A stretch of 64,000 bases of DNA, taken from Begonia masoniana. Its lineage: Eukaryota; Streptophyta; Magnoliopsida; Cucurbitales; Begoniaceae. A model generated the notes under the pieces. The model saw only the letters and a program-made list of their open reading frames with translations. It was not told where the DNA came from and ran no database searches. This document shows positions 1 through 10,227 of the stretch, one piece after another (positions within the stretch are counted from its first letter, which is position 1; every line of letters begins with the position of its first letter). Position numbers and translations under genes: made by a program. Location of the stretch: positions 35,365,157 through 35,429,156 of the forward strand of contig CM039516.1 in assembly GCA_022432975.1 (NCBI GenBank), in the 5' to 3' direction.

Positions 1-47
1 CCGCATGGTGGAGACATGCGTCGTTTGCAAGAAAGCCAAGAGTAAGG
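1..47 (+). pseudogene. Gypsy integrase zinc-binding fragment, left part
   Basis: The first 47 bases encode the second half of an HHCC zinc-binding domain of a Ty3/gypsy integrase. A C-x2-C pair (ETCVVCKKAK) is visible and is typical of the end of this domain. The coding sequence stops at 47, where a solo LTR is inserted, and resumes at 2372. The rest of the element lies to the left of the window. Confidence 0.7.
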
Positions 48-927
48 TGTAACACCCGATTTTACGGGAGTTTATTATTCCAATAAATAATGGCATTTTT
101 GTAAATATGTCCAATTAAGTCTGTTTTGCGAACGAAAAGTTTTAATAGAGTCTTAATAATAAATTAGAATTTACAGTGAAATAAGAAAGTTTGGAGAAAA
201 CGGATCGATTGATTAATTTATGAAATAAGTGGTGGAATAAATAGGAAATCCAAATGAAGGGCGAAATGGTCATTAAACACTCAAATTGTTATTAAAAAGG
301 CAAATGTCTCCCACGAAATTCATTCTGAAGATTTTTCTCCTTTTCTCCAGAGAACTTTGCGATTTCTCTCTCCCTCTCTTGCGGGTTTCTTCCTCCGGCG
401 ACCAAAGTTTCTCCTCCGGTGACTCGATTCTTCAGGTTTTCTCCTTTAATCCCGACCCTATGTAAGAATCTATTGTTTTGGAACGTTAGATTTTGATTTT
501 CGCAGAGTTATACGGTTAGGGATTTTGTTAAAAATGTGGATTTATGTTTGAAATCGATAGGTTTACCGTGATTACACCTCTAAGGAATATATTAGCGATT
601 ATTGGACGTAGTTAGTGGGTTTATTGATGAATATTGGAGTTTTTGGTTGTTGGATAACTTAGAAACTCCATTAATAGAGGTTAGGAATTCACGAGCATTA
701 ATTGCCCGATAAAATGCCTCCATGAGTTAGAATAGAATTTTAAGAAATTTCCTTTAGCTAGGAGTTTGTAGTTTTCGAAACTCAATAGTTTAGACTCGAT
801 TTTAATGACGAATGTTGTGCATTGCCATAGGTGAATAACACTCGTGGACGGAGCTTAAATTGCAACGGACGCGAGGTAAGTCTTCGTGATTTGTTTGGCC
901 GGTTTGGCCTACACCATAAGAAAGTAT

Positions 928-1037
928 GTGAATTTGAGGAATTAGAGATGTAGTGTGTTTTGGGTAATTAGATTGGATAGCTGTGAATTTGAGGAATTAG
1001 AGATGTAGTGTGTTTTGGGTAATTAGATTGGATAGCT
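928..1037. repeat. 55-bp tandem duplication in solo LTR
   Basis: Two head-to-tail, apparently identical copies of a 55-bp unit (928-982 and 983-1037) starting GTGAATTTGAGG. Local duplication inside the family A LTR. Confidence 0.9.
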
Positions 1038-1945
1038 AGGCTACTTTAAGCTATAGAACGTTTAGCGTTCGTTGTTTGTTTTATGTTTGTTTTCATTATT
1101 GTATTATGCACGTCCATGCATTATGTTTTCTGAATAAGCATGCAAAAAATGAATTTTCAAGTATGTTTTCATAAAAAGGATAACGAAAAGGTATAAATGT
1201 ACGTAATAATGGTCACGTCGGGGTGGTGGTTCAGACAAGGCTGTTAGAGGAAGCATGTTTTCCACCCTGGTAGATACGAGGGGCTATCTAAACGTTGGAT
1301 GTGCTACTTTTATCTACTGAGAGCGAAGCCCCAGTGACGTCTTAAATGAAATGAATAGCGAAAAGGTAGGATGACTGCATGATTTTTAAGTATTGCATAC
1401 GTATAGCATTCATCTACATTTATGTAGGTTTACTAAGCCCTTTAGCTCATAGTTTAATTCTATGGTGTAGGTGATTTTGAGACAAGTGAGGACGACGTTC
1501 CTCCGCCTGAAGTATGAGCATGTTGATGCAAAGTGGCCCGTGGGAGTGTGCTGGCACAGTCGACGCTATTTTTGACCCGGTGGGATGTATAGTGGAACCA
1601 TATTAGGATGTTTGGTATCTGGATAGATAATGTATAGTATTTTGTTTTGTTTTAATGTTTTCAAATAGAGGGAAATGTTAAATTTTCAAATGGAACCACG
1701 CGGTTCATTTTTATGAAATTTGGTTATGTTTTAAATATGTTTTGAGTCGGTTTTTGGGTGATTAGTGGAGTGAAGATTGTATGTGGGTAGTAGTGTTGTT
1801 ATAAAAAGTAATTAGAAGAAGTGACGAAAGTGTAGGAGTGGAAATGAGGAATTGTGAAGTGTTTAAGTGTGGTGTGCAGGGCAATTGAAGGGAGAAAGAA
1901 AAGGAGAAGAGAAGCAGCTCTCAGGATTTCAAAATCTAGAGAGTC

Positions 1946-2165
1946 TGCTGATCGATCGCCAGAAGGGGCGATCGATCGGTAGAAGAGTGGCGACTCTCTA
2001 GAAATTTCAGAGTGTGTGCCGATCGATCGCCTGTGAGAGGGCGATCGATTGGCTGGTGATCGATCGCGAGGGGCGATCGATCGCCTGGTGTGGGGGTGAT
2101 CAATCGCCCCCCTTATTTTGGTAACAGCCGATCGATCGGCTGAAATGGTCGATCGATCGGCCAAG
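1946..2165. repeat. GATCGATCG palindrome cluster
   Basis: About nine exact or near copies of the palindromic core GATCGATC lie in 220 bases, often as GCGATCGATCGC, separated by short purine-rich spacers. A smaller inverted group lies at 36955-37025 in the second family A LTR, so the cluster is a family trait whose copy number varies. No gene is seen here. Confidence 0.8.
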
Positions 2166-2371
2166 CAAATTTTGGGGCAGTTGCCCCTTTTGCCCTCGAA
2201 TGTTTAGGCCGACTGCTTTTCCTTTATTCTTCTTTATTTTAATGTGTTTTCTTCATTGGTTTTCAAAGTTTTTAAAGCGATTTCCAATAAGTTAGACTTT
2301 GACTAATGTTAGAAAAAGTGAAAAATTTATACGGGAAATTAAGGGTAAAGATTTAGGGTCGCTACATAAGC

Positions 2372-3330
2372 TTCTACCACAAGGCTTATACATGCCCTTA
2401 CCCAGTTCCCTCACACCCTTGGACTGAAATTAGTATGGACTTCGTTCTAGGTTTGCCTCGAACTGCTCGTGATAAGGATTCGATCAATGGTGGTTGTCGA
2501 TCGTTTCTCTAAGATGGCACATTTCATTCGTTGTACAAAAACGGATGATGCATTCTCTATAGTTGACTTGTTTTTCAAAAAAAAATGTTCGCCTACATGG
2601 CATACCACGTTCTATAGTGTCGGACCAGGACACTAAATTTTTGAGCTCCTTCTAGACCACTTTGTGGAAGAAGTTGAGGACAAAGCTGTGTTTTAGCACA
2701 TCTTTCCACTCCCAAATTGATGGACAAACGAAAGTTGTTAACAGAACCTTAGGCTCCCTCTTACATAGTATTGTAGGTAAGAAACTATCAAGTTAGGATG
2801 TATTCCTTCCGGGATTGGAATTTGCTTACAATCGCACCCTTCATTCTACTACTGAGCAATCGCCCTTTGAAGTTGCCTATGGGTTTAATCCTTGTACACC
2901 GTTGGAAATTGTTCCTTTACCATTTACTGAACTAGCCAACTTGTCAGGAACGAGCAAGGCTGAACAAATTAAAAAATTACATGAGAGCGTGTGTCAAGCC
3001 ATCGCGAAAAGAAACACAAGCGTGGCCAAGCGAGTCAACAAAGGCCAAAAAGAAGTTATCTTCAACGAAGGAGATTTGTTTTTGTTGCACCTACGAAAAG
3101 AGAGATTTCCCGACAAAAGGAAATCTAAGCTTTTTCCCCGTGCGGATGGACCCTTCAAGGTGTTGTAGAGGATCAATAACAACGCTTACAGATTGAACTG
3201 CCAGGAGATTACGGAGTATCAGCAACGTTCAATGTCATGGACCTCTCACCCTATATAAGCGATGAAGAAAACTCCGAGAGGCTTGAATTACAGGATTTGA
3301 AGTCAAATCCTTAGTCATCTGGGGAGGATG
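2372..3330 (+). pseudogene. Gypsy integrase core and C-terminal domain, broken
   Basis: Continuation of the integrase cut at 47. From 2400 a frame reads [19 protein letters not shown], the start of the catalytic core with its first Asp. Later blocks match VSDQDT (second Asp) and QIDGQTKVVN (the region of the catalytic Glu, which is not conserved here). The longest open piece is 2815-3168 (117 codons), which begins EFAYNRTLHSTTEQSPFEVAYG and ends in a GPY/F-type motif (PRADGPFKVL). Several frameshifts and stops break it, including TAG at 3166. No chromodomain is recognisable after the GPY/F block. I judge it a degenerate plant Ty3/gypsy, possibly of a chromovirus lineage, but I cannot fix the clade. 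Confidence 0.8.
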
Positions 3331-3554
3331 TTGTGCTCCATAGGCCCATTACACGATCTTAGGCCCGAATCAATAACTTAACTAACACACTTGTCTCTTT
3401 TGCAGGTTATGGATCGTGTGAAGACTTGGAGGACACAGTGGCCGACTTGAAGTGGGCGACTAAACCTGGAGACGTTGACCAACCGAAGCACCTCCTCGTG
3501 TAGAAGGACTAGAGAGGTGGCCCAATGCTCACATGGGAATTTGTCTTCCCCAGC
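3331..3554 (+). other. Region between integrase and LTR
   Basis: Non-coding sequence between the integrase remnant and the next LTR-like block. I see no ORF and no clear polypurine tract. Confidence 0.4.
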
Positions 3555-4247
3555 TGTGATGTTTGTAATATTTTTTATTTAAAACTTATTGGCAAATATT
3601 GGCATTTTTGTTAATCTTTATATATGTATGCATGATTAGGCATTTTAGGATTAGATGAATGTTAGGCTTAGTTGGTGGTTTGGCTTTTGTTTTGGCCCAC
3701 TTGACGTTGAAGACATGGCTTGCCCAAATGAGGGCCCAAGCCCAACCCACTCAAAACCCTAGCCCACCATTAGGACTATAAATTCATGGCATTGGTGATT
3801 GTAATTTTTTTGGTTGATTTTTATGAGCATCCACGGATTTGTCTTCTCTTGATAGAAGACGCTTGGAGCAAGGAGCTTCCCAGGTAAGCTCGGTTGACAA
3901 CAACTGAGGGGTTGCGCCCACGAAAACCGATCTTCAAGCTTGGTAGCTTGTAAGAACGTATCTGCAATCTTCTTCTCCTTTCTTTTGAGATTGAAAAATG
4001 GTAAGAAGTGGCCTAACCGATTCCTTGAATCGAGTTCTCTTCCTTGGAAGAAAACTCGTGCCAAAACGCTCCAAATAGCGGTTATTGGCCGATTCTCGAA
4101 AATATTTTCGTTTCAATCCGAGCACTTTTAATATTTCATTTACATTCTGTATTCTCGGATCTATTGGATTTATAGCTCAAGGAAACTAACGATCTTTCTC
4201 CTTCGAGCTTTGAGTTGACTTGTAGGTTGAAGCTCAACACTTTTACA
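3555..4247 (+). mobile_element. Probable 3' LTR of the left gypsy remnant
   Basis: A 693-bp block starting TGTGATGTTTG and ending CTTTTACA directly follows the integrase remnant, where a 3' LTR belongs. It has a TATA-like ACTATAAATTC at about 3776. The partner 5' LTR would lie outside the window, so the boundaries rest only on TG/CA ends and position. The small ORFs here on both strands look like chance. Confidence 0.5.
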
Positions 4248-4519
4248 TAAAGAGGTGTTCGTAATAACAAAAAATGTTTAGAGAAATGTGAAAACACATA
4301 GAACATGGGATTTACATTTGAAAGTTGAACAATGTTTTAAATGAAGCGATGGTTGTGAGAAATAATCTTGTTGGATTTTAGTGCATGATTAGATTTGATT
4401 TTAGTATAGTTTTGTGAATCCTTATATTAATATTCTTACTAAGCTTTGTAAAGTACATGACGTTGTTTGCTCTGATATTTTAGTCATAAATGGTGGCAGT
4501 TCACATGATTAAAATCTAC
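4248..4519. other. AT-rich stretch without recognised feature
   Basis: Non-coding sequence between the LTR-like block and ALKBH copy A. The last ALKBH exon, present in the other two copies, should lie here and is missing. The right part of the block resembles intron sequence only near its edge. Confidence 0.4.
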
Positions 4520-5863
4520 CTTTTAGAAGGAACAGCAGGTACGCAATGCTTGGCCACATCAGCTCCATTTCCATTTAAAACAAGAACAGATTTGCAATGA
4601 AACCACCATCCATAAAATCTTTGCATTACAAATTATAGAAAGGGATCCAGAATAAAATCTATGATTGTTAAAGCAAAAAATTGCAAAACAAAGTCAAATC
4701 ACCGAGTATAAATGTAAAATTATGGAAAGAATGAAACTTTTACTTACCCCATAGGCAGAGGAATTGAAGCTGTGCCGGAAAATTCACCAGGGCCAATAAT
4801 CTCGAGGTTAGCTCCGAAGATAATATAACATTCACTAAGGAACGATATAGTGCAAAATGGCCGTACAAAATCATGGTTGTCGATATGAGGAGGGATGCAG
4901 TCTCCTTCGTCATAGATGTTGACAATACAACTATCGGGCACACATGATGGAGGAAGCACATGCCATTTAACTAGCCTCCTAATTATAACTTTAAAAAGAT
5001 TGGGAATTGGATTCACATTTTCATTCTGAAGAATACCGGGCTGATTGCCATTTTTATCCTGCCGCCAAAATCAAAAGTTGTTAAATGTCATTTTTCTAAT
5101 TCACGCTCTAAAGAACAAAATGGGCTACTAGAAAGAACAAGACATTAAAAGAACATAAACATAGACAGAAAGAATAAGAAAAATAAAAACTCACGGTTGC
5201 ATAATTGTAACAGCATCCAAATTGGATCGTTATACGTCCCTTGCCCTTCATCCACTTTCTAGGAGCCGAAAAAGTATGTTCTGCAAGAAGGAAAGATGTT
5301 TATCTTAAAAAAAAAAAACCTATATAAATCTTTCAAAATCATTTGATGCAAGAACTCTTAAACCAAACAATTTCACCCACATTATCACAAACAAGACCAA
5401 TGATGCTTAAAGTTTCGGTACAATTTGATAAGAAGTATTAATACAGACCATGCAAATAAGATATTGAAATACACAGCTAAAAGACTAGATGAAGTTACAA
5501 AATCAATTAGACGATTTTTGATATTTATGAATCGTTCACACTAATATAATTAATGTCAATAAATCTACAGTCCAGCAGAAGGATAACAGCTAAAACTACA
5601 TGTCATGTGTTCCACGATATGAATAAATTTGAAACTTAACCAATAAAATGTTAAAATACTCAATTACGAGAATAGGATGATGTAATACAAACTAATAGGA
5701 AGCTTTTTAATTTCATGAATCCTTAAGCGAGCTAAACGCACATCAACAAATAAACCTGTTCAATTCAACATAGTAAATCTCAATATAAAAGTATTTCAAG
5801 AACTGCCAGATCAACTAACCTCTAAATTCTCCTTTTTTCCCCATCTCTTGAAGTAAATTATTT
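4520..5863 (-). pseudogene. ALKBH9/10-type RNA demethylase fragment, copy A
   Basis: Partial minus-strand copy of a plant AlkB-homologue of the ALKBH9/10 type, a family of 2-oxoglutarate/Fe(II) RNA m6A demethylases. Exons in gene order: about 5863-5821 (LLQEMGKKGEFR), 5280-5195 (APRKWMKGKGRITIQFGCCY), 5058-4748 (includes CIPPHIDNHDF, with the iron-binding HxD) and 4591-4520 (NGNGADVAKHCVPAVPSK, with the second His). Phases match between exons. The acceptor of the 4591-4520 exon is AA instead of AG (copies B and C keep AG). The final RxxxxxR exon and the N-terminal part of the family protein are absent. Only this copy keeps the first listed exon. It lacks both ends and is very unlikely to function. 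Confidence 0.85.
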
Positions 5864-6140
5864 GATTAATTAAAGATGATGATGGTTATTTGGGTTAGAA
5901 CAAAAAACCAGAGACGTTTTGTCATTTCTCCTCTACTTCCAGATATTACTGTGTGGAAAAGAATGAAACATATTTCGAAAACAGAGAGAGAAGGAGATAG
6001 GTTGGGAGAAATCGAGACCGGACCAAATTTTTTGTCTAGTCCCAATCCTTCCCAGGACTAGTTCTGTTCCTCAGGAAAAAAAAAATCCCAAAAACACGGT
6101 TCGATTTAGACCGGATCGAACCAGCCCATGCCCACCTCTA
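5864..6140. other. Unassigned stretch ending in a hAT-like terminus
   Basis: No gene is supported; a 61-codon ORF at 5876-6061 has no recognisable motif. The right edge, read on the minus strand, starts TAGAGGTGGGCATGG, resembling the terminal inverted repeat of hAT elements (compare 61335). A matching left end and an 8-bp target duplication were not found, so this may be a broken element. Confidence 0.35.
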
Positions 6141-6450
6141 TTTAGAACCCCAAGGTTTTCCCCGCAATTGTACTCATGGATTTGTTTTCAGTAAGGATTT
6201 CCCAAGTGGTCACCCAACTTGGTACTGCTCTTGCCCGAGCACTCTTAACTTCATAGTTCTGATGAGATCCGGTGCAATTGTGCTTTAAAACGCGTATTAC
6301 TTTCTAGGGGAGGCATCCTTTACATATGTTTCATTTCCATCTTCCCCCAAGCAATGTGGGATTGCGCCCAACCCCCTATCGGGTCGTCACAATCACCCTC
6401 CCCTTTGGGGGCCTGACATCCTCGTCAGTCACATTTTCGGTTGGGTAAAG

Positions 6451-6462
6451 ACTCTGATACCA
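6451..6462 (-). other. Primer binding site (tRNA-iMet type) of Cassandra
   Basis: On the minus strand reads TGGTATCAGAGT, two bases after the 5' LTR end. This is complementary to the 3' end of plant initiator tRNA-Met apart from the last base. Confidence 0.85.
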
Positions 6463-6608
6463 TTTGTAACGACCCCTCTTTTCCAGTAAGATATTGTTTG
6501 CTTTGTAACGATCTCGGATTTGCCTATACTCGGCTCCGGGATTTGCCTATACTCGGGCTTAGATTCCCAAGGTTTGCCCTGCAATCATACTCACAGATTT
6601 GTTTTCAA

Positions 6609-6700
6609 CGAGGCCTTCCCAAGTGGTAACCCAACTTGGTATCGCTCTCGCCCGAGTACTCTTAACTTCGGAGTTCTGATGGGATCCGGTGCAATTGTGC
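6609..6700 (-). repeat. 5S rRNA-like segment inside Cassandra LTR
   Basis: Matches the 3' part of 5S rRNA on the minus strand, including the internal pol III control region (GAAGTTAAGAG and CTCGGGCGAGAG). A more diverged sister lies at 6192-6283. It is a segment within a retroelement, not a genomic 5S gene: the 5' third of 5S rRNA is not recognisable. Confidence 0.8.
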
Positions 6701-6808
6701 TACACAACGAGTCTTACTTTCTAGGGGAGGCATCATTTACATATGTTTCATTTCCATCTTTCTCCAAGCCATGTGAGATTGCGTCCAACCCCCTCTCGGG
6801 TCGTCACA

Positions 6809-7201
6809 GTTATTCTTCCTCCTGCGCCTAAATTTGGACCGCAAAACTTGAAGCCTTGAGATCGACGTCAAAATAGATGGAAGGAACAATCTTTGGTAAA
6901 GAAAGTTGTCGTCAGAAATCTAGTCATGAGGGAGATAAGAATCTTGAAGCGCAAAGAGGTTTATAAACCAGACAAGAGATATTCTTTGGAATCGATTCTT
7001 GACACCAAGAAACAATTGGCATTGGAGTATACAGATGATGCAATGAACCAAGTTAGGATTTAAGATTTGAAGTATGTGAATGCTTAGTTTTTCGGATCGA
7101 CCTTTACATATGCTCCTCCTCCGAGCTCGATTCCGTTGCCACTAAATCTGTTGAAAAAGTGGGTGTCAACCTTCAATTTTGATGCACCTACAATGACCTG
7201 A
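6809..7201 (+). pseudogene. PNRC-like small protein, copy Pa of unit 1
   Basis: Decayed relative of the intact genes at 27465 and 56675. The start codon and promoter side have been cut off by the Cassandra insertion at the GTTAT just after the ATG region. In-frame stops replace Arg, Gln and Arg codons of the intact copies (CGA to TGA near 6856, CAA to TAA near 7061, and TAG near 7085). The central block IRILKRKEVYKP and the C-terminal APPPSSIPLPLNLLKK are still readable. The C-terminus would run on past the intact copies' end to about 7201. Not functional. Confidence 0.8.
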
Positions 7202-7968
7202 TTTTTCAGGGTCAAGAAAGAAATTAAAATACTTATGATTTCACTTATAGGTTTATTTAATCTTTCTTTTATTTCTACCAACCTTTTTCTATACTATATT
7301 CTATCAAAGCTTTCAAAACTGACATGTTCATCATGGAAATGATAATGAATGGAGGAAAGAATTTTTATTTTTATCTAACATATTAGCAGAATTGTATAAA
7401 ATTAAATAACCAATAATCAATTTGATGTTTTGGTAGTTAATTTTTTAAATATGAAATGACAACTAATAACTAGAAGATTGATTAATTAATCTAAATAATT
7501 GCATTTGAATAGCGTAGATAAACCAATTATATAGAAAGAGAAATGAAAATGAAAACAAGTTTTTAAAAGAAATATTATAAATATTTTATTTAAAAAAAAT
7601 AGAAAAGGAGATGCTTCTTTTGAAGAATACAAGTCATGGTTTTGCTGCTAAAATAGAAGTTCTTTTCAAAAGACATTATAAACTCTTAAACTCAAATTTC
7701 ACAATTGAAAATATTCAATTTCTCAATATAAAATCGATTCATCAGGAATCAATACGATATAAAAGGGGAGTGAATTAAGCTATTAAGATTTTTTTCATAC
7801 GTAAACCTTAACTCATTTGCAATTCTAAATGATTAATTTCCCTCCATCACAATCAATGTATTAGCTCTTATAAGCAATCAAATCAACAAGCAAGTAATGA
7901 GAGAGAGAGAGTGTGTTGAAAATAACAGTAGAGAGAGAATGAAAGGTAACTAATGTTTTAACCTAGAG
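7202..7968. other. AT-rich spacer
   Basis: No gene recognised. It is shared with 34264-34446 plus 39949-40419 in unit 2 and with 63079-63900 in unit 3. It holds the unoccupied versions of two insertion sites: ATATT near 7381 (solo LTR at 34447) and ATCAC at 7846-7850 (Cassandra at 40420). Confidence 0.6.
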
Positions 7969-8427
7969 TAGGGGTGGGGCACGATTCGATTTGGTTTGGT
8001 TCCGGTGCAGAATCAAACAAAATCGTGAAATAATGGTTCCTATTGTTTGAAACCGAAACCATGATAATTGGAAACGAATTGTTGTTTCCAAAAATAAAAT
8101 AAATAAATAATTTTTATTCAAATACATATATTTATTATTGATTTTTGACTGGGTTTTTAGAGTTTGAGTCAGTTTTGACTAGAATTATGAATTATTTATA
8201 AGTTTGGGTTGGATTTGAGCGAAATTTGAGTGAAATTTTTGACTCACGGTTCAGTTTGGTCGTTACATTTCTTAACACCAAAAACTATGAACTGAATCAT
8301 TATCAACAATTCCTCCACTCGTAAAATAGTTTACACTTAATATAGTGGTCAGAATCATATCGAAATTGAACTGAACTATTAGTTTTGGTTCGAACTACGA
8401 TTTTGGTATGATTCTGCTCAATTCTAT
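7969..8427. mobile_element. Non-autonomous hAT-like element
   Basis: 459 bp starting TAGGGGTGGGGCACGATTCG and ending in the complement of TAGAATTGAGCAGAATCATA. The ends are weakly inverted but of hAT type. Flanks ACCTAGAG (7961-7968) and TCCTCGAG (8428-8435) match at 6 of 8 positions. In unit 2 the pair is ACCTAGAG/ACCTCGAG, 7 of 8. It has no coding capacity. It is present in all three units, so it predates the duplication. Confidence 0.6.
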
Positions 8428-9076
8428 CCTCGAGGTTTAAAATACTCATGGGGCTTAATTCAATGTTTAAATTATCCAAAATTCAAATTAAGATATCATA
8501 TATCATTACCCTAAAATTAAAGTTTAAATTATTAATTATCCTATATTATACATTTTCAAGTCTCTCTCATCTCATTTTCATGGCATTTACGCAATTGACA
8601 CACGTTTAGTAAAATGCTCCCAATGGGCTATAGACCAACTTCATGGGTTTGCATTTAGTCGTTTATTCAGTCAATTTGTTTGACTTGGTATCCCTTAAAA
8701 AATATTTATTTATTAATTTAATTCATCTATTATTGTCTGGAAGTTAAGATTTTGTTTCATTTTTTTTAAATATACAACAATTTTTCAGTGACGGTACCTA
8801 CTAATGATGAACAAATACCTCAGCACAAAACTTGATCATATATTTAGTTTTCCAAGTTTGAACAATTTCAATAGAACAAAAACAAGTAAAGGAAAGAAAC
8901 CATCCCTTATCACATCTTCTGGGTGTCCAAATCCACACCCAGTTACAAAAAAAAAAAAAAAAAAAAAAAGTGCTACAAGCAAAAAATTCACATACAGAAA
9001 AGCATTATGGGTCTACTCATCGAAGTCGGAAATAATAATCCCAGTATAGAATCCAAACCACCAAACGAGGCTTTTT
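8428..9076. other. Spacer, no gene seen
   Basis: AT-rich sequence shared with 42581-43220. A homopolymer A tract of about 20 at 8947-8968 is only about 8 bases long in unit 2. No coding feature is supported. Confidence 0.5.
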
Positions 9077-10227
9077 TCAGTTATCAGAGTTCACCCTCAT
9101 CCTCCTCCTATCGACTGGCCTGTATCGAGCTCGGGCTGAATCACAAGGCTCTGATCGAGTGTTATACCTCTCCCCATATCTTCTTGTATTTAGATTATCG
9201 CCCCTCCCCAATAATGACTGTCTTTTCACATCATTCTCAGATCTAGGAGAGTTTAATCTCTGTATTTTGCCTGTATTGTAAGGCAATGGCTGAAATCCCC
9301 GCAGATCCTGTTCTGGAACAAATCCCACAGGCCGTTTGGATTCATCCATTCTTCTAAATGTGATTGATATTCCGTCAGAGAGTTTAAATTGGCTAGAGAT
9401 TTAGCAGGCGGTCAAAAATAACTTCAAAAAGCAACAAATTTACACTATTTAAACTGCAAAAACTACCTCTTAGAAGGAACAGCAGGTACGCAATGCTTGT
9501 CTACATCAGCTCCATTTCCATTTAAAATAAGAATAGATCTGCAATGAAACCACCGTCTATAAAATCTTTGCCTTACAAATTATAGAAAGGGATCCAGAAT
9601 AAAATCTATGATTGTTAAAGCAAAAACTTGCAAAACAAAGTCAAATCACAGAGTATAAACGTAAAATTATGGAAAGAATGAAACTTTTACTTACCCCATA
9701 GGCAGAGGAATTGAAGTTGTGCCGGAAAATTCACTAGGGCCAATAATCTCGAGGTTAGCTCCGAAGATAATATCACATTAACTATGGAACGATACAGTGC
9801 AAAATGGCCGTACAAAATCATGCTTGTCGATATGAGGAGGTATGCAGTCTCCTTCGTCATAGATGTTGACAATGCAACTATCGGGCACACATGATGGAGG
9901 AAGCACATGCCATTTATCCAGCCTCCTAATTATAACTTTAAAAAGATTGGGACTTGGATCCACTTTTTCATTCTGAAGAATACCGAGCAGATTGCCATTT
10001 TTATCATGCCGCAAAAATCAAAAGTTGATAATTGTCATTCTTCTAATTCACACTCTAAAGAACAAAGTGGGCTACTAGAAAGAACAAGACATTAAAAGAA
10101 CATAAACATAGACAGAAAGAATAAGAAAAATAAAAACTCACGGTTGCATAATTGTAACAGCATCCAAATTGGATCGTTATACGTCCCTTGCCCTTCATCA
10201 ACTTTCTACGAGCCGAAAAAGTACGTT
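9077..10227 (-). pseudogene. ALKBH9/10-type fragment, copy B (unit 1)
   Basis: Four minus-strand exons of an AlkB-type RNA demethylase: 10227-10142, 10005-9695, 9538-9467 and 9371-9077. They contain HxD (CIPPHIDKHDF), the second His (KHCVPAVPSK), the RxxxxxR motif (RISITFR) and an Arg-rich tail ending RVNSDN. Damage: an in-frame TAA after SFHS in the second exon; the acceptor of that exon is AT instead of AG; and the acceptor of the last exon is GG instead of AG (copy C has AG). Nothing upstream of the 10227 exon is recognisable, so the N-terminal half is missing. This copy and copy C arose by the tandem duplication and decayed independently. Confidence 0.85.

Larger units (their letters stand above)
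48..2366 (+). mobile_element. Solo LTR, family A (Tekay-like)
   Basis: Starts TGTAACACCCG and ends GGGTCGCTACA, giving TGTA/TACA ends. The flanks are TAAGG (43-47) and TAAGC (2367-2371), a 5-bp target duplication with one mismatch. No internal region or second LTR is present, so this is a solo LTR of 2319 bp. It interrupts an integrase gene whose two halves lie directly on either side. A TTACTAAGC...TAGCTCATAGTT...GGTGTAGGTG motif near 1428-1472 is shared with the other large LTRs in the window. Family A is present again, inverted, at 36258-38915. Confidence 0.88.
6141..6808 (-). mobile_element. Cassandra TRIM retrotransposon, truncated
   Basis: Minus-strand, non-coding LTR element. 5' LTR 6808-6465 (344 bp, TGTGACGACCC...GTCGTTACA), internal region 6464-6392 with the primer site, then a truncated 3' LTR 6391-6141. 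Both LTRs contain a stretch matching the 3' half of plant 5S rRNA (minus strand 6700-6609 and 6283-6192), with CACCGGATCCCATCAGAACT followed by a GAAGTTAAG block. That is the defining trait of Cassandra. A target copy GTTAT follows at 6809-6813; the other flank is lost where a hAT-like end abuts at 6140. The unit 3 PNRC-like copy carries an element at the same GTTAT site. Confidence 0.88.

Noticed and set aside
1799..2164. 121-codon minus-strand ORF rich in RS dipeptides
   Set aside because: The Arg/Ser pattern comes from the GATCGATCG repeats of the solo LTR; no SR-protein domain is present.
5893..6140. Complete hAT element ending at 6140
   Set aside because: GTTAGAAC near 5893 resembles the right flank TTTAGAAC, but the sequence after it has no matching terminal repeat, so I could not support a left end.
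6609..6700. Genomic 5S rRNA gene
   Set aside because: Only the 3' part of 5S is present, in both LTRs of an element with a primer site; the Cassandra explanation fits better. The same holds for 40711-40800 and 41241-41330.
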